Notes: generated by a model from the sequence alone, not told the origin. Positions 16,314 to 24,991 are shown, numbered from the stretch's first letter. The stretch: DNA of 64,000 nt from UBA9160 sp035489755 (GCA_035489755.1 DATGZK010000016.1:1-64000); one strand, 5' to 3'. Program-made: numbers and translations.

Positions 16314-17465
16314 ATGTCGCTACGTCTGGCCGACCGCGTGCGCGAGGTCGAACCGTTCCTCGCGATGGAGGTCATGGAACGCGCGCTCGCGCTCGAGCGC
16401 GAGGGGCGGCGCATCGTGCACCTCGGCGTCGGCGAGCCCGACTTTGCGCCTCCGGCCGCGGCGGTCGCAGCCTCGATCCGCGCACTCCGCGCCGGTGAGA
16501 CGCGTTACACCGACAGCCGGGGTCTGCTCGAGCTGCGCGAGGCGATTGCCGCGGATCACGCGCGCCGCTTCGGCGTGCGCGTGGACCCGGACTCCATCGT
16601 CGTGACCAACGGCACCTCGTCGGCCATGCAGCTCGTGTTCGCGCTCCTGGTCGCCCCTGGGGACGAGGTCATCCTCGGGACGCCCCATTACCCTTGCTAC
16701 CCGAACTTCATCCGTGTGTTTGGCGGTTCTCCGGTCTTCGTGCCGACGCGCGCCGAAGCCGGCTACCCGCTCGATCCCGAGGCGGTGCGGCGCGCGCTCG
16801 GACCGCGGACGCGGGCCATCGTCGTCGCCTCGCCGGCGAACCCGACCGGCGCCGTCCAATCCCGGCAGACCCTCTCCGCGCTGGCAGAGCTCGGCGTTCC
16901 CCTCATCTCGGACGAGATCTACGACGGCCTCGTCTACGACGACGCCCGCACCACCTCGGCCCTCGAGCTCACGGACCAGGCCTTTGTGCTCGACGGTTTC
17001 TCCAAGCGCTACGCGATGACGGGATTCCGGCTTGGATACGTGATCGCTCCGCGCGCGGCCGCCCGTCCGCTTCAGGTGCTCCAGCAGAACCTGTTCATCT
17101 CGGCGAATCGATTCGTGCAACACGCAGGAATCGCGGCGCTTGAGCACGGGGCGCCGACCGTTGGGCGCATGCGGGACGCGTACGCCAGACGGCGCACCCT
17201 CCTGGTGGATGGCTTGCGGAAGCTTGGATTCGGCGTCCCCGTCGTTCCCCAAGGCGCGTTCTACGTGTTCGCGGACGCCCGCTCTTTTGACACCGATTCC
17301 CGTCGCCTTGCATTCGACCTCTTGGAGCGCGCAGGCGTCGCGACTGCGCCGGGAATCGACTTCGGTGCAGCGGGGGAAGGTTTTCTGAGATTCTGCTACG
17401 CGGCGTCTGAGGCCGACCTCGAGGAAGCGCTGTCGCGCCTCGCGAAAGCCCTCCCCGCGCGATGA
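16314..17465 (+). CDS. Class I/II pyridoxal phosphate aminotransferase
   Basis: PLP-dependent aminotransferase of the aspartate aminotransferase fold (subgroup I-gamma-like), 383 aa. Visible motifs: IVHLGVGEPDF (N-terminal substrate loop), NGTSSAMQL, ASPANPTGAV (cofactor/substrate Asn), SDEIYDGLVY (Asp-Tyr cofactor contacts), and DGFSKRYAMTGFRLGY with the Schiff-base Lys. The C terminus FLRFCYAASEADLEEAL carries the carboxylate-binding Arg. The amino acid substrate cannot be assigned. ATG 16314 is preferred over ATG 16284 because the upstream one lies inside the predicted promoter. Its TGA overlaps the ATG of engB, an uncommon pairing. Confidence 0.88.
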   Translation: MSLRLADRVREVEPFLAMEVMERALALEREGRRIVHLGVGEPDFAPPAAAVAASIRALRAGETRYTDSRGLLELREAIAADHARRFGVRVDPDSIVVTNGTSSAMQLVFALLVAPGDEVILGTPHYPCYPNFIRVFGGSPVFVPTRAEAGYPLDPEAVRRALGPRTRAIVVASPANPTGAVQSRQTLSALAELGVPLISDEIYDGLVYDDARTTSALELTDQAFVLDGFSKRYAMTGFRLGYVIAPRAAARPLQVLQQNLFISANRFVQHAGIAALEHGAPTVGRMRDAYARRRTLLVDGLRKLGFGVPVVPQGAFYVFADARSFDTDSRRLAFDLLERAGVATAPGIDFGAAGEGFLRFCYAASEADLEEALSRLAKALPAR

Positions 17466-18091
17466 AAGTGCTGCGCGCGGAGCTCGCCGTGACGGCGGCG
17501 TCGCCCGAGGCCTTTCCAAGCGCTGGGCTGCCCGAGATCGCCTTCCTCGGTCGCTCGAACGTCGGCAAGTCGAGCCTGCTAAACCGCCTGGCGGAGCGGC
17601 GTCAGCTCGCGCGCACCAGTCGCACGCCGGGCAAGACGCGACTTATCCACTTCTACCGTCTCGACCTGCGCTTCGACCCGGAAGCAAAGACCCCGAGCGA
17701 CCCGCCGCCGCCGGCCCAAAGCGTGCTGTTGGTCGATCTGCCGGGATACGGCTACGCCAAAGTGTCGAAGGCCGAGAGAATCGCCTGGCGACAACTGGTC
17801 GAAGGTTACCTCGAGGCCCGGCCCGCACTGCGCGCTGCAGCACTGCTCGAGGACATTCGTCGCGATCCCCAAGACGACGAGCAGCTGCTGCTGGCGTGGC
17901 TCGACGAACGCCGAATCCCCACGCTCGTGGTGCTCACCAAGGCGGACAAGCTGGCTCCGATGCAGCGCGCCCGACGCGTGCGCGAGCTCGGCCGCCTGGT
18001 CGCACTTCCCGCCGATCGCTTGATCACAACGTCCGCGGTGAAAGGCCTCGGCGTTGCCGAGCTCTGGCGCGCGCTCGCCGGATTTCTTTAG
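17462..18091 (+). CDS. engB: Ribosome-assembly GTPase EngB (YsxC/YihA)
   Basis: Essential small GTPase acting in late large-subunit assembly; 209 aa, typical length. G1 is GRSNVGKSS (about residues 30-38), the switch region is SRTPGKTRLI, G3 is DLPGYGYAKV, and G4 is TKAD. A short insertion (DPEAKTPSDPPPPAQS) separates the strands before G3 and is not seen in E. coli YihA. ATG 17462 overlaps the aminotransferase stop (ATGA). It converges with cofE, the two stops being 16 bases apart. Confidence 0.93.
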   Translation: MKVLRAELAVTAASPEAFPSAGLPEIAFLGRSNVGKSSLLNRLAERRQLARTSRTPGKTRLIHFYRLDLRFDPEAKTPSDPPPPAQSVLLVDLPGYGYAKVSKAERIAWRQLVEGYLEARPALRAAALLEDIRRDPQDDEQLLLAWLDERRIPTLVVLTKADKLAPMQRARRVRELGRLVALPADRLITTSAVKGLGVAELWRALAGFL

Positions 18092-18107
18092 GTTCGCGCC
18101 GCTCGGC

Positions 18108-18869
18108 TCAGCGGAACAAGTCGTGGGCGGGGTCGCGCAGCAGCTCGCGCGCATTGCCGTCGCCACGCAGATCGATGCCATCGATCCAGACTGCAGGGAT
18201 TCCGGCGTCTTTCACCATCAAAAGTCCCGCTGCGGCGGCCAGCTGGTCTGCGGTCGCGGTCGCCGTGACTTCGAGGGTGCGGCCCACCAGGTCGGGCTGT
18301 CCGCGCAGATCTTCAATCGGTGCGAGTCCGGCACAGCCGAGCGCCACGTCCACCAAACCCTCGCGCCAGGGGCGACCGAAGGTGTCGGAGACGATGACAC
18401 CGAGGGGACCTGCGCCGCGCCCCAGAAGAGCCTGGCGCAGGCGACGCGCGGAGGCGTCGGGATCCCTGGGAAGCAGCACGGCATGACCTGAGCAGGGAGC
18501 ATTCGAGAGATCCACGCCGGCGTTCGCGCACACGAAGCCGTGGTGGGTCTCGCAGATCAGGATCCCCCGGCCTCGCTTCACGACTCGCGCACTCTCCTGC
18601 AGGATCACTTCGACGTGCTTTGGATCGCGATGGTCCTCTGCCGCGATGCGCAGCGCCTCGTCTGACGGCTCGATTGTCGCGAGGTCGACGATCCGACCCT
18701 CAGCCTTCGAGACGGTCTTCTGGCAGACGACAAGCACGCCGTTCGAGAGCGATACGTCGGCGTGGCGCGCGGCCACGATGATGAGCGCCGCGAGGTCGTC
18801 GCCGGGCCGCACGAGGGGGATCCCCTGGAGCGGCACCATGCGGATTTCGGTGGGCGGGCCACTCAGCAT
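18108..18869 (-). CDS. cofE: Coenzyme F420-0:L-glutamate ligase CofE
   Basis: GTP-dependent enzyme adding glutamates to F420-0. The 253-aa protein matches CofE/FbiB-N across its length: VPLQGIPLVRPGDDLAALI at the N terminus, VVCQKTVSKAEGRIVDL, the ESARVVKRGRGILICETHHG block, CANAGVDLSNA and VIVSDTFGRPWREGLVDVALG. There is no FbiB nitroreductase-like C-terminal domain. ATG 18869 overlaps the end of cofC by seven bases; a TTG at 18881 would add four residues. It is the last gene of cofD-cofC-cofE. Confidence 0.9.
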   Translation of the reverse strand: MLSGPPTEIRMVPLQGIPLVRPGDDLAALIIVAARHADVSLSNGVLVVCQKTVSKAEGRIVDLATIEPSDEALRIAAEDHRDPKHVEVILQESARVVKRGRGILICETHHGFVCANAGVDLSNAPCSGHAVLLPRDPDASARRLRQALLGRGAGPLGVIVSDTFGRPWREGLVDVALGCAGLAPIEDLRGQPDLVGRTLEVTATATADQLAAAAGLLMVKDAGIPAVWIDGIDLRGDGNARELLRDPAHDLFR

Positions 18870-19513
18870 GCGCCGGCCCAACCGAGCTCGTGGAGAGCGC
18901 GTCGCGTGTGTGCCGCACCTTGGGGGCCGCGCAGCAGCTCCTCCACATCCTCGGCGCGATCCAGATCGACGGCCAAGGAAGGCAGTGCAAGCTCGCGGTA
19001 GGGCACCCCTGCGCGCAGCGCGCTTTCGCGGTGGGCTGCGGCGCTGGCGGGCCCGAAGCGCGAGGGGATTGCGTTGTGCGGCGCCCGCAGCAGGGCGGAC
19101 GTTCCACCGTCGCGTGAGGGCGCGAGCACGACTCCGCGGCCGCCGAGCGCATCGAGCGCCTCAAGCAGCTCCGAGAGCTCCGCGGAGGTCGCGCCCGCCA
19201 CGTCGCCCAGCACGATTAGCACCCCGCGCGCGCCCTCGCTCGCGAGCTCCACAGCGGCCGCGTCGAGCGCCGCGTTCAATCCCGGGTCGGGTCGCACAAG
19301 CGCCCTCGCTCCCGCGGCTCGCGCGGCGCGGGCCGCGCTTTCATCTTCGGTGACCACCACCACGGTCCCGAGCGCGCGAACGGCAAGCAGCGCCGCGAGC
19401 ACGTCCTCCAACATGGCGACGGTGAGTCGCTCCACACTCGCGCGCGGAAGCTGTGGCCACAGCCGCGACTTTGCGGCGTCGAGGCGTTTCACAGGAATGA
19501 CCGCGGCGATCAT
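18863..19513 (-). CDS. cofC: 2-phospho-L-lactate (or PEP/3PG) guanylyltransferase CofC
   Basis: Nucleotidyltransferase (216 aa) that makes the activated lactyl/enolpyruvyl/glyceryl diphospho-guanosine used by CofD. Family marks: MIAAVIPVKRLDAAKSRL at the N terminus (nucleotide-binding loop), VVVVTEDESAA, LIVLGDVAGAT (the usual GD metal site is present), and the late APSRDGGTSALL and PSRFGPAS blocks. The sequence alone does not tell 2-phospholactate from phosphoenolpyruvate or 3-phosphoglycerate. ATG 19513 overlaps the cofD stop as ATGA. Confidence 0.88.
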   Translation of the reverse strand: MIAAVIPVKRLDAAKSRLWPQLPRASVERLTVAMLEDVLAALLAVRALGTVVVVTEDESAARAARAAGARALVRPDPGLNAALDAAAVELASEGARGVLIVLGDVAGATSAELSELLEALDALGGRGVVLAPSRDGGTSALLRAPHNAIPSRFGPASAAAHRESALRAGVPYRELALPSLAVDLDRAEDVEELLRGPQGAAHTRRALHELGWAGAC

Positions 19514-20472
19514 GCGAGTCTTTTTGCCAGCTGCAGCGCCGCGCTCGCTACCCCGACGGCGGCGCGCTGGTCGCGCATGATGGTGTCGACCACAGCGGTC
19601 TGCATGCCCAGAGCGGCGATGTCACGCTCCTGTGCCGCGTCGCGTTCATCAAGGACGAAGCCGTGCGCGAGGCCGCGATACAGCCCGGCCACGCCGCGGG
19701 CCGAAACCTCGACGCCGATTCCACGCAGGAGCCGATCCGCCGGGCCCTTGATGGGTGCACCCGCCACGATCGGGGTCACGGCGATGACCGGGGCGCCTGA
19801 GGCCGCGATCGCCTGCCGGACCCCAGGGACCGCCAGAATCGGCCCGATCGACACGACGGGGTTGCTCGGGCACACAAGGACGACGCGAGCGGCCCGGAGC
19901 ATCTCGCCCGCTCCTGGAGCGAGTCCAGCGCGTCGCGCTGCCGAGAGGTCCACCGCACGCACTCCTTCGGGTGCGCCGTCGCGCGCGAGATACTCTTCAA
20001 AATGCAGGCGCCGACCGTCCTCGAGCTCGATGATCGTCGGGCACGGGTCTTCGGACATCGGCAGGATGCGGGCGCGCACGCCGTAGGCGCGCCGCACCTC
20101 GTCTGTCACTCCCGCCAGGCCGAGACCGGCGCGCAAACGCAGCGTGCGATGGAGCGAGGTCGCAAAGTCACGGTCGCCGAGACGAAACCACGTTTCATGT
20201 CCGAAGGCAGCCAGCGCATCGACGACGGCAAACCCGTCGTCCTCGAGCCCATATCCGCGTTCTTGATTCACGCGACCTGAAAGCGTGTAGGTCACGATGT
20301 CGAGGTCGGGCGAGACATGTACGCCGTAGAACTCGTGATCGTCGCCGGTGTTCACCACGATCACGACGTCCTCGGGTGCGACGACCTCGAGCAGTCCGCG
20401 CAGAAACCGCGCGGCTCCGACGCCGCCGGCGAGCGCGACGATCGGGCTGGAATCGCGCACCGGCCGACTCAT
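19510..20472 (-). CDS. cofD: LPPG:Fo phospholactate transferase CofD
   Basis: Transfers the activated three-carbon phosphate to the deazaflavin Fo to make (dehydro)F420-0. The protein is 320 aa. Diagnostic segments: ALAGGVGAARFLRGL near the N terminus, VVNTGDDHEFYGVHVSPDLD, LGDRDFATSLHRTL, MSEDPCPTIIEL, and VCPSNPVVSIGPIL with AVTPIVAGAPIKGPAD. ATG 20472 starts the first of three tightly overlapping cof genes. Fo synthase (CofG/CofH or FbiC) is not in the window. F420 genes outside archaea and Actinobacteria are patchy, so this is a notable trait of the organism. Confidence 0.92.
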   Translation of the reverse strand: MSRPVRDSSPIVALAGGVGAARFLRGLLEVVAPEDVVIVVNTGDDHEFYGVHVSPDLDIVTYTLSGRVNQERGYGLEDDGFAVVDALAAFGHETWFRLGDRDFATSLHRTLRLRAGLGLAGVTDEVRRAYGVRARILPMSEDPCPTIIELEDGRRLHFEEYLARDGAPEGVRAVDLSAARRAGLAPGAGEMLRAARVVLVCPSNPVVSIGPILAVPGVRQAIAASGAPVIAVTPIVAGAPIKGPADRLLRGIGVEVSARGVAGLYRGLAHGFVLDERDAAQERDIAALGMQTAVVDTIMRDQRAAVGVASAALQLAKRLA

Positions 20473-20524
20473 CGGCGGCGTGGCGCCGGCACGCAACAGG
20501 ACGGCACAGCGCTGCAACCGCGCG

Positions 20525-21982
20525 TCACGGCTCCGGATGCCGCGCGCGCTGGTCTTGGAGTGTCCGCAGTTCGGCCTGCAGCTTGGGCAGACGCAGGGCG
20601 ATTTCGCGGAACTCGGGTCGATCCGCAAGGTCGGGGGTGCCGGGAGCGGGAAGCGCCGAGATCTGTGCCTTCAGCGATTCCTCATCGCCCGCGATCTGCC
20701 GCTCGAGCGAAGCGATGCGTGCATCGAGCTCCGTGGCGCTCGCGTGGGCCCCGGGTTCTACCGCGGCAAGGGCGGTCTTCTCGAGATTCGGGTCGGATGG
20801 GCGAGGCGCTTGCGAGGCCGGGGGCGCGCTGTCGGCTGCGGCTGGCGCAGTGGCGGCGCGAGTAGCAGGCGTCGGCTCGGCTGCCGCGGTGGCCACCTCT
20901 TCGGACCCGTGACTCGGAGCCGGAAGGGGAGTTGCCGCGGTCGCCGGGGCCGCGGGTTCGCTAGGGGCGGGGGTCGCTGGAGCGCCGACCGGAGGGGCGG
21001 CGACCGCGGGGGCAGTCTCTGCGATCGCCGCCGGCGATTCGACGACTGGAGGCGGCGGCGGGGCATCCACTCGAGGCGATTCGGTCGTCGCCGATGCGGT
21101 TGCGGTGGCGGCGGGGGGTTGGTTGGCATCCGGCGCCGCTGAAGCCGCGGGAGAGGTTGCGATCGCCGCGGGAGCACTTGTCTCCGCCTTCGAGGGCTCA
21201 CGAACGCCCGGTTCCCTCGCTGCAGGCGGTGACGGCTCGCTGGCCGCCTGAGAAGCCGCGGGGGACTCGGTGACCCCAGGCTCCGGCGGAGCGGTCGCCG
21301 GCGGTTCGGTCGCGGCGGGTGGGGCCGTCGCTGTCACAGGGCGCTCCGTCAGCGCAGGCTGCGGGGGAGTTTTTGGCACTTCGGCTGCGGCGGCTGGGAG
21401 GCCGGTCGTGGCCGGAGAGCCCGCCACAGGTGACGGCGGCGGGTTCGCAGGGGATTCGCTGACCGCCGGCGCGGGTGCCGCTCCCGCAGGCGACCCGCTG
21501 ACAGTCGGGCCCCGTTCCGGTGCCGGAGGGGGGACCAACGCCGCAGGTGATTCTGTCGGAGCGGGCTGCGGCGAAGCTGCCGGAGCCGCTTCGGTCACCG
21601 CAGGTCGGGGCGCCGCGGTCGCAGGCGCTTCCGTTGCCTTGGGGGTCGGAGCCGCCGCAGGAGACGTGCTGCCTTCAGCCGGTGCCGATGAGGTTTGCGC
21701 GGCCCCCCCGCTCGTCGCTGAGGGCTGTGCGGCGGGCGTAGCGTTTTGCGAAGCCCAGCTTTGCGGCGAAGCCGCGTCGGAAGCGCCAGGCCGCAGCTCG
21801 CTCACGCGTCCGCGCACGTCGGAGGGGATGCGGTCTTTGTTCGCGGTGTAATGCGCGATTCCGTTGTCGTCGACCCATTTGTAGATGACGGGGCCGTCGT
21901 CGGCGGCGCGCGCTTCGCGTGGCGCGGCCGGCGTCAGGAGGGCAGCCAGCAGCGTCGCGAGAAACACGAGGCGGGAGCGCAT
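20525..21982 (-). CDS. Exported DUF4124 protein with long Pro/Ala-rich linker
   Basis: 485 aa. A signal peptide (FLATLLAALLTPAAPREARA) is followed by a DUF4124 module (VIYKWVDDNGIAHYTANKDRIP), a small beta domain common in proteobacterial envelope proteins. Residues about 80-400 are a low-complexity Pro/Ala/Thr/Ser tract with a degenerate unit resembling VTESPA repeated many times. The C-terminal 75 residues form a charged helical region (ELDARIASLERQIAGDEESL). The architecture suggests an exported protein whose flexible linker spans a distance in the periplasm. Its promoter gives an apparently leaderless start at ATG 21982. It is 52 bases upstream of cofD and may be cotranscribed with it. 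Confidence 0.8.
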   Translation of the reverse strand: MRSRLVFLATLLAALLTPAAPREARAADDGPVIYKWVDDNGIAHYTANKDRIPSDVRGRVSELRPGASDAASPQSWASQNATPAAQPSATSGGAAQTSSAPAEGSTSPAAAPTPKATEAPATAAPRPAVTEAAPAASPQPAPTESPAALVPPPAPERGPTVSGSPAGAAPAPAVSESPANPPPSPVAGSPATTGLPAAAAEVPKTPPQPALTERPVTATAPPAATEPPATAPPEPGVTESPAASQAASEPSPPAAREPGVREPSKAETSAPAAIATSPAASAAPDANQPPAATATASATTESPRVDAPPPPPVVESPAAIAETAPAVAAPPVGAPATPAPSEPAAPATAATPLPAPSHGSEEVATAAAEPTPATRAATAPAAADSAPPASQAPRPSDPNLEKTALAAVEPGAHASATELDARIASLERQIAGDEESLKAQISALPAPGTPDLADRPEFREIALRLPKLQAELRTLQDQRARHPEP

Positions 21983-21989
21983 GCGCGCG

Positions 21990-22018
21990 ATTCTTCTGGA
22001 CCCCCCATCCCGCGTCAA
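21990..22018 (-). promoter_or_regulatory. Promoter of the DUF4124 gene, leaderless geometry
   Basis: Minus-strand TTGACG (22018-22013), 17-base spacer, AAGAAT (21995-21990), then seven bases to ATG 21982. The predicted transcription start coincides with the start codon. Confidence 0.5.
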
Positions 22019-22799
22019 GGCAACGCAGAAGACGGGGGACGTGGACCGCATGTGGCTTGTTTCTCGCCCGGACGTCGGGGGCGGCCAACGCCGCTCAAAA
22101 ATCCTTCGGCGGCACCCGCTCGAAGCGGTCAAAGGCGCACATGACACCTGCGGTTGCGGCAATCGTCGCAGGATCCGAATTTCAGGATCCCAATTCGCGC
22201 CAAGCAACCCGGAGCCGGGCCGAGCGGGAAGGGCGGGGGCGGAAGACGGGTACCTCGCTTGGCAGACACCACTCGGCGTAATGGGCGTCCCACCGGGCGA
22301 GTCAATGGCTGCGCGTTTCCCAGACGCGCCTTCTAAGCTCCGATCAGACTTGCGCACGAAAGCGCCGATTCACAGGCCAGAGCGGGACCACGCCGGGGAG
22401 GGGTCTCCCGGTCGCGATCCGCTGGGCGGCCTCACGCGGGCGGGGCCGGATGCATCCTTCTCGAGCCGCAGCGGAGCGGCGGTGCCCTCGCGTCCCGCGT
22501 TGGCTCTTGCGCCTCGGGTCGGTCAGCGCCCGGGCGCCTCGGGCGAGCTTCGCCTTCGCGCCAGGCGATTGCTGCGATTCGCCGGAGTCCTCCAGGCCAG
22601 CACCCGCAAAGGGGTTGCTCTCCCCGGAGCAGACCGTCCAACCGCGCGTCTCGTCCGTGCCTGGCCTTCGGGGGGAGGCTCCCCCAGGATCCCGTCCCCC
22701 TCTGTCTTTGCTGAGCATTTCAGCGGTCCGGAGGGCTGGCCGATACGTCGGCGGGGCCGGAGCGTCGATCGCTACGGGGTGATACGGCGGCGGCCGGCT
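22019..22799. other. Long intergenic region without a convincing gene
   Basis: About 780 bases between the divergently transcribed DUF4124 and ftsE-side genes. Open frames exist on both strands but have unlikely composition, no ribosome binding sites and no recognisable domains. It contains a 14-bp tandem repeat (see next entry) and a GC-rich hairpin GGGGGA/TCCCCC at about 22671-22685 without a T-tract. I see no tRNA or known RNA signature. Confidence 0.5.
22169..22196. repeat. 14-bp tandem repeat
   Basis: CAGGATCCGAATTT (22169-22182) is followed directly by CAGGATCCCAATTC (22183-22196), two copies differing at two positions. It might be an operator pair or chance. Confidence 0.5.
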
Positions 22800-22828
22800 T
22801 GCAAACGACCGGTCGGCCAGGCAGCCTG
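22800..22828 (+). promoter_or_regulatory. Possible promoter of the division operon
   Basis: TTGCAA (22800-22805), 17-base spacer and CAGCCT (22823-22828), 35 bases before ATG 22864, which has a GGGGGGAAGAGG purine tract upstream. Confidence 0.35.
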
Positions 22829-22863
22829 CGCCGTGTGGAACGTTCGGGGGGAAGAGGCCCGCG

Positions 22864-23343
22864 ATGCTCTCGGGCTTCAACACCAACATCCGTCATCGCG
22901 GCGTCCTGTTCCACGTGCAGACCGAGGACAGCGGCCGCGCGCACCCGCATATCATCACCCACCTCTTCCATGGCGGGAACATCCTCTCGTCCGAGAAGCG
23001 GGGGTACGAAAACCTCCTCGCCGCCAAGGACTTGCCCGACGAAGTCAGGAGTCTCATGGAGGCCCAGCATAAGTCGATGCTGCAGCGGCTTCGTCGGGGA
23101 GAGTTCGACGGGCTGATCCGCGAACGCCTCGGTTCGGACGCGTTCGCGGATACCTCTGACACTGGGGCCACGACGCAGCCGGATGGTGCGGCCGCCCATG
23201 CAGCGCCCCGCGACGCTCCCCGGGTCGCGGATCCACTCGCGCGTGTATTTGGCGAGGGCATCGTCTCCCAAAAGCCCCTGGACGAGGTCGTGCTCGACTA
23301 CCTCGTGGAGAGCGCTCGAAAGCGCAAGCGACCCGCGCGGTGA
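22864..23343 (+). CDS. Conserved hypothetical protein upstream of ftsE
   Basis: 159 aa, not assigned to a family I can name. The N-terminal 80 residues look well conserved in character, with several histidines (GVLFHVQTEDSG, HPHIITHLFHGG) and a helical segment (EVRSLMEAQHKSMLQRLRRG). A disordered Ala/Asp/Pro stretch follows (about 100-130), then a short amphipathic end with a basic tail. No signal peptide or transmembrane segment. Its TGA overlaps the GTG of ftsE (GTGA), so it is coupled to the division operon, and a role linked to FtsEX or the envelope is inferred from this alone. Confidence 0.72.
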   Translation: MLSGFNTNIRHRGVLFHVQTEDSGRAHPHIITHLFHGGNILSSEKRGYENLLAAKDLPDEVRSLMEAQHKSMLQRLRRGEFDGLIRERLGSDAFADTSDTGATTQPDGAAAHAAPRDAPRVADPLARVFGEGIVSQKPLDEVVLDYLVESARKRKRPAR

Positions 23344-24071
23344 GAGCCGGCTTGGGCGACGCGGAGGCCACGGGCGGCCGCGACGCAGCGCTCGTGCGGC
23401 TCTACCACGTCTCGAAATCCTACCTCGCCGGCACGTGGGCCCTGCACGACGTCACTCTCGAGATCGGCAAGGGCGAGTTCGTGTTTCTGACCGGTCCAAG
23501 CGGTGCCGGGAAGACATCCTTGTTGAGGCTCATCTTTGCCGCCGAGCGCCCGAGCGATGGGCAGATCTTGATCCTCGGCCGCAATGTCGGGCGGGCACGC
23601 GAGTCGGCGATTCCCCCGCTTCGCCGCCGGATCGGCGTGGTGTTCCAGGATTTCAAGTTGCTCCCGCGCCGCACGGTCGAGGAGAACGTGAAGTTGGCCC
23701 TGGACGTCGTGGGTACCCCCGCCCGGGAAGCTCGCGCCCGCTCGTTCGCGATGCTCAAACAGGTCGGGCTCCAGCACCGGCGTCATCACCACCCGCTCTC
23801 GCTCTCCGGGGGAGAGCAGCAGCGGATCGCGATCGCCCGCGCACTGGTCAACGAGCCCGAGCTTCTCTTGGCCGACGAGCCCACCGGGAACCTCGATCCG
23901 GAGATGGCACTCGAGATCTTGGAGCTGATTTCGGGCGCCGCGGCCCGGGGCACGACCGTCCTCGTCGCAACCCATGATCAAACGATCCTGCGACGCTATC
24001 GGCGCCGGACGCTTCGGCTCGAAGCGGGTCGGCTCGTCGAGGATACGCCCGCTCCGGGGTCCCGGCCTTGA
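23340..24071 (+). CDS. ftsE: Cell division ATP-binding protein FtsE
   Basis: ABC ATPase of the FtsEX complex, which couples cytoplasmic ATP hydrolysis to periplasmic peptidoglycan hydrolysis at the septum. 243 aa. Walker A is GPSGAGKTS, the Q-loop is VFQDFKLLPRRTVEENV (typical of FtsE), the signature is LSGGEQQRIAIARALVN, and Walker B is LLLADEPTGNLD with H-loop VATHD. An N-terminal extension of about 15 residues precedes the usual FtsE start region (VRLYHVSKSY). GTG 23340 overlaps the upstream stop; the TGA overlaps ftsX as TTGA. Confidence 0.92.
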   Translation: MRAGLGDAEATGGRDAALVRLYHVSKSYLAGTWALHDVTLEIGKGEFVFLTGPSGAGKTSLLRLIFAAERPSDGQILILGRNVGRARESAIPPLRRRIGVVFQDFKLLPRRTVEENVKLALDVVGTPAREARARSFAMLKQVGLQHRRHHHPLSLSGGEQQRIAIARALVNEPELLLADEPTGNLDPEMALEILELISGAAARGTTVLVATHDQTILRRYRRRTLRLEAGRLVEDTPAPGSRP

Positions 24072-24991
24072 GCGCTCCGCGCGCCCTGCGCGCACTTTCC
24101 GCCCGCGCCCTCTACTTCGGTCGCACTGCGCTGCGGGGGCTGCGGGCGAGTCCGCTCACGAGCATGGTGGCTGTGCTCACCATCGCCGTGACGCTCGTTC
24201 TCGCCGGTGCGTTTGCTCTCGTCGTGAAGAACATGCAAGGCGTGCTCGAGCGGATCGGCGAAGACGTCACGGTGACAGCCTATCTCGAGGACGGCCTCGC
24301 CGACCAAGAACGGGCCGCGCTGGCGGCGCGCGTCAAGACGGTCGAGGGCGTGCAGGAGGTCGTGTCCGTCTCCAAGGACGAGGCGCGGCGGCGCTTCGAG
24401 CGGGCCGGCCAAGGGCGGGGCGACCTCTTGCAGGCCCTCGGCGAGAACCCTCTCCCGGCCTCGCTCGAGATCTCGCTGGCGCCGGACCGCCGCAATGCGG
24501 AGGGAGTGCGTGTCGTCGTCGAGTCGCTTCAGGGTCTTCCAGGAATCGCCGAGCTCGCCAACGCCCAGGACTGGGTGCGAGGCTACGCCAGTGCGCTGTC
24601 TCTCCTGCGCGGGGTCGGTTTCGGGCTCGGGATCGTGCTTGCCCTCGCGACGCTGCTGATTGTCTCGAACACGATCCGCCTCGCGGTCTACGCCCGCCGC
24701 GACGAAATTGAAATTCTGACACTGGTCGGTGCAAGCCGGACGTTCGTGGCGATCCCGTTCCTCCTCGAAGGTGCCTTGCAAGGCGCGCTCGGCGGCGCGC
24801 TCGCGGTGGGCGGACTGGCGGGGCTCTATCGCTTGGTCCTCCCGAGCCTGGCCTCTGCGCTGACCCTCGTGTTCGGTGACACGCCCCCGGCTTTCTTCAC
24901 GCCGTCCGAAATGCTCGTGCTCATCGCGGTGGGCGCGCTGCTCGGGATGTTCAGCTCAGCCGCATCCCTGGTCGGAGGTCTTCGGCAATGA
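24068..24991 (+). CDS. ftsX: Cell division protein FtsX
   Basis: Membrane partner of FtsE, 307 aa. One transmembrane helix near residues 33-55 (SMVAVLTIAVTLVLAGAFAL), a periplasmic domain of about 120 residues (VTVTAYLEDGLADQE through GIAELANAQDWV) and three C-terminal transmembrane helices, the classic FtsX topology. The periplasmic domain should contact the EnvC-like protein encoded next. The TTG start overlaps the ftsE stop, and the stop overlaps the next ATG. Confidence 0.9.
   Translation: MSAPRALRALSARALYFGRTALRGLRASPLTSMVAVLTIAVTLVLAGAFALVVKNMQGVLERIGEDVTVTAYLEDGLADQERAALAARVKTVEGVQEVVSVSKDEARRRFERAGQGRGDLLQALGENPLPASLEISLAPDRRNAEGVRVVVESLQGLPGIAELANAQDWVRGYASALSLLRGVGFGLGIVLALATLLIVSNTIRLAVYARRDEIEILTLVGASRTFVAIPFLLEGALQGALGGALAVGGLAGLYRLVLPSLASALTLVFGDTPPAFFTPSEMLVLIAVGALLGMFSSAASLVGGLRQ

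Noticed and set aside
16320..17519. 399-codon frame antisense to the aminotransferase.
   Set aside because: No ribosome binding site or domain; plus strand has all aminotransferase motifs.
22344..22889. Minus-strand frame of 181 codons in the large intergenic gap.
   Set aside because: Overlaps the start of the ftsE-side gene, Arg/Pro-rich composition, no start signals.
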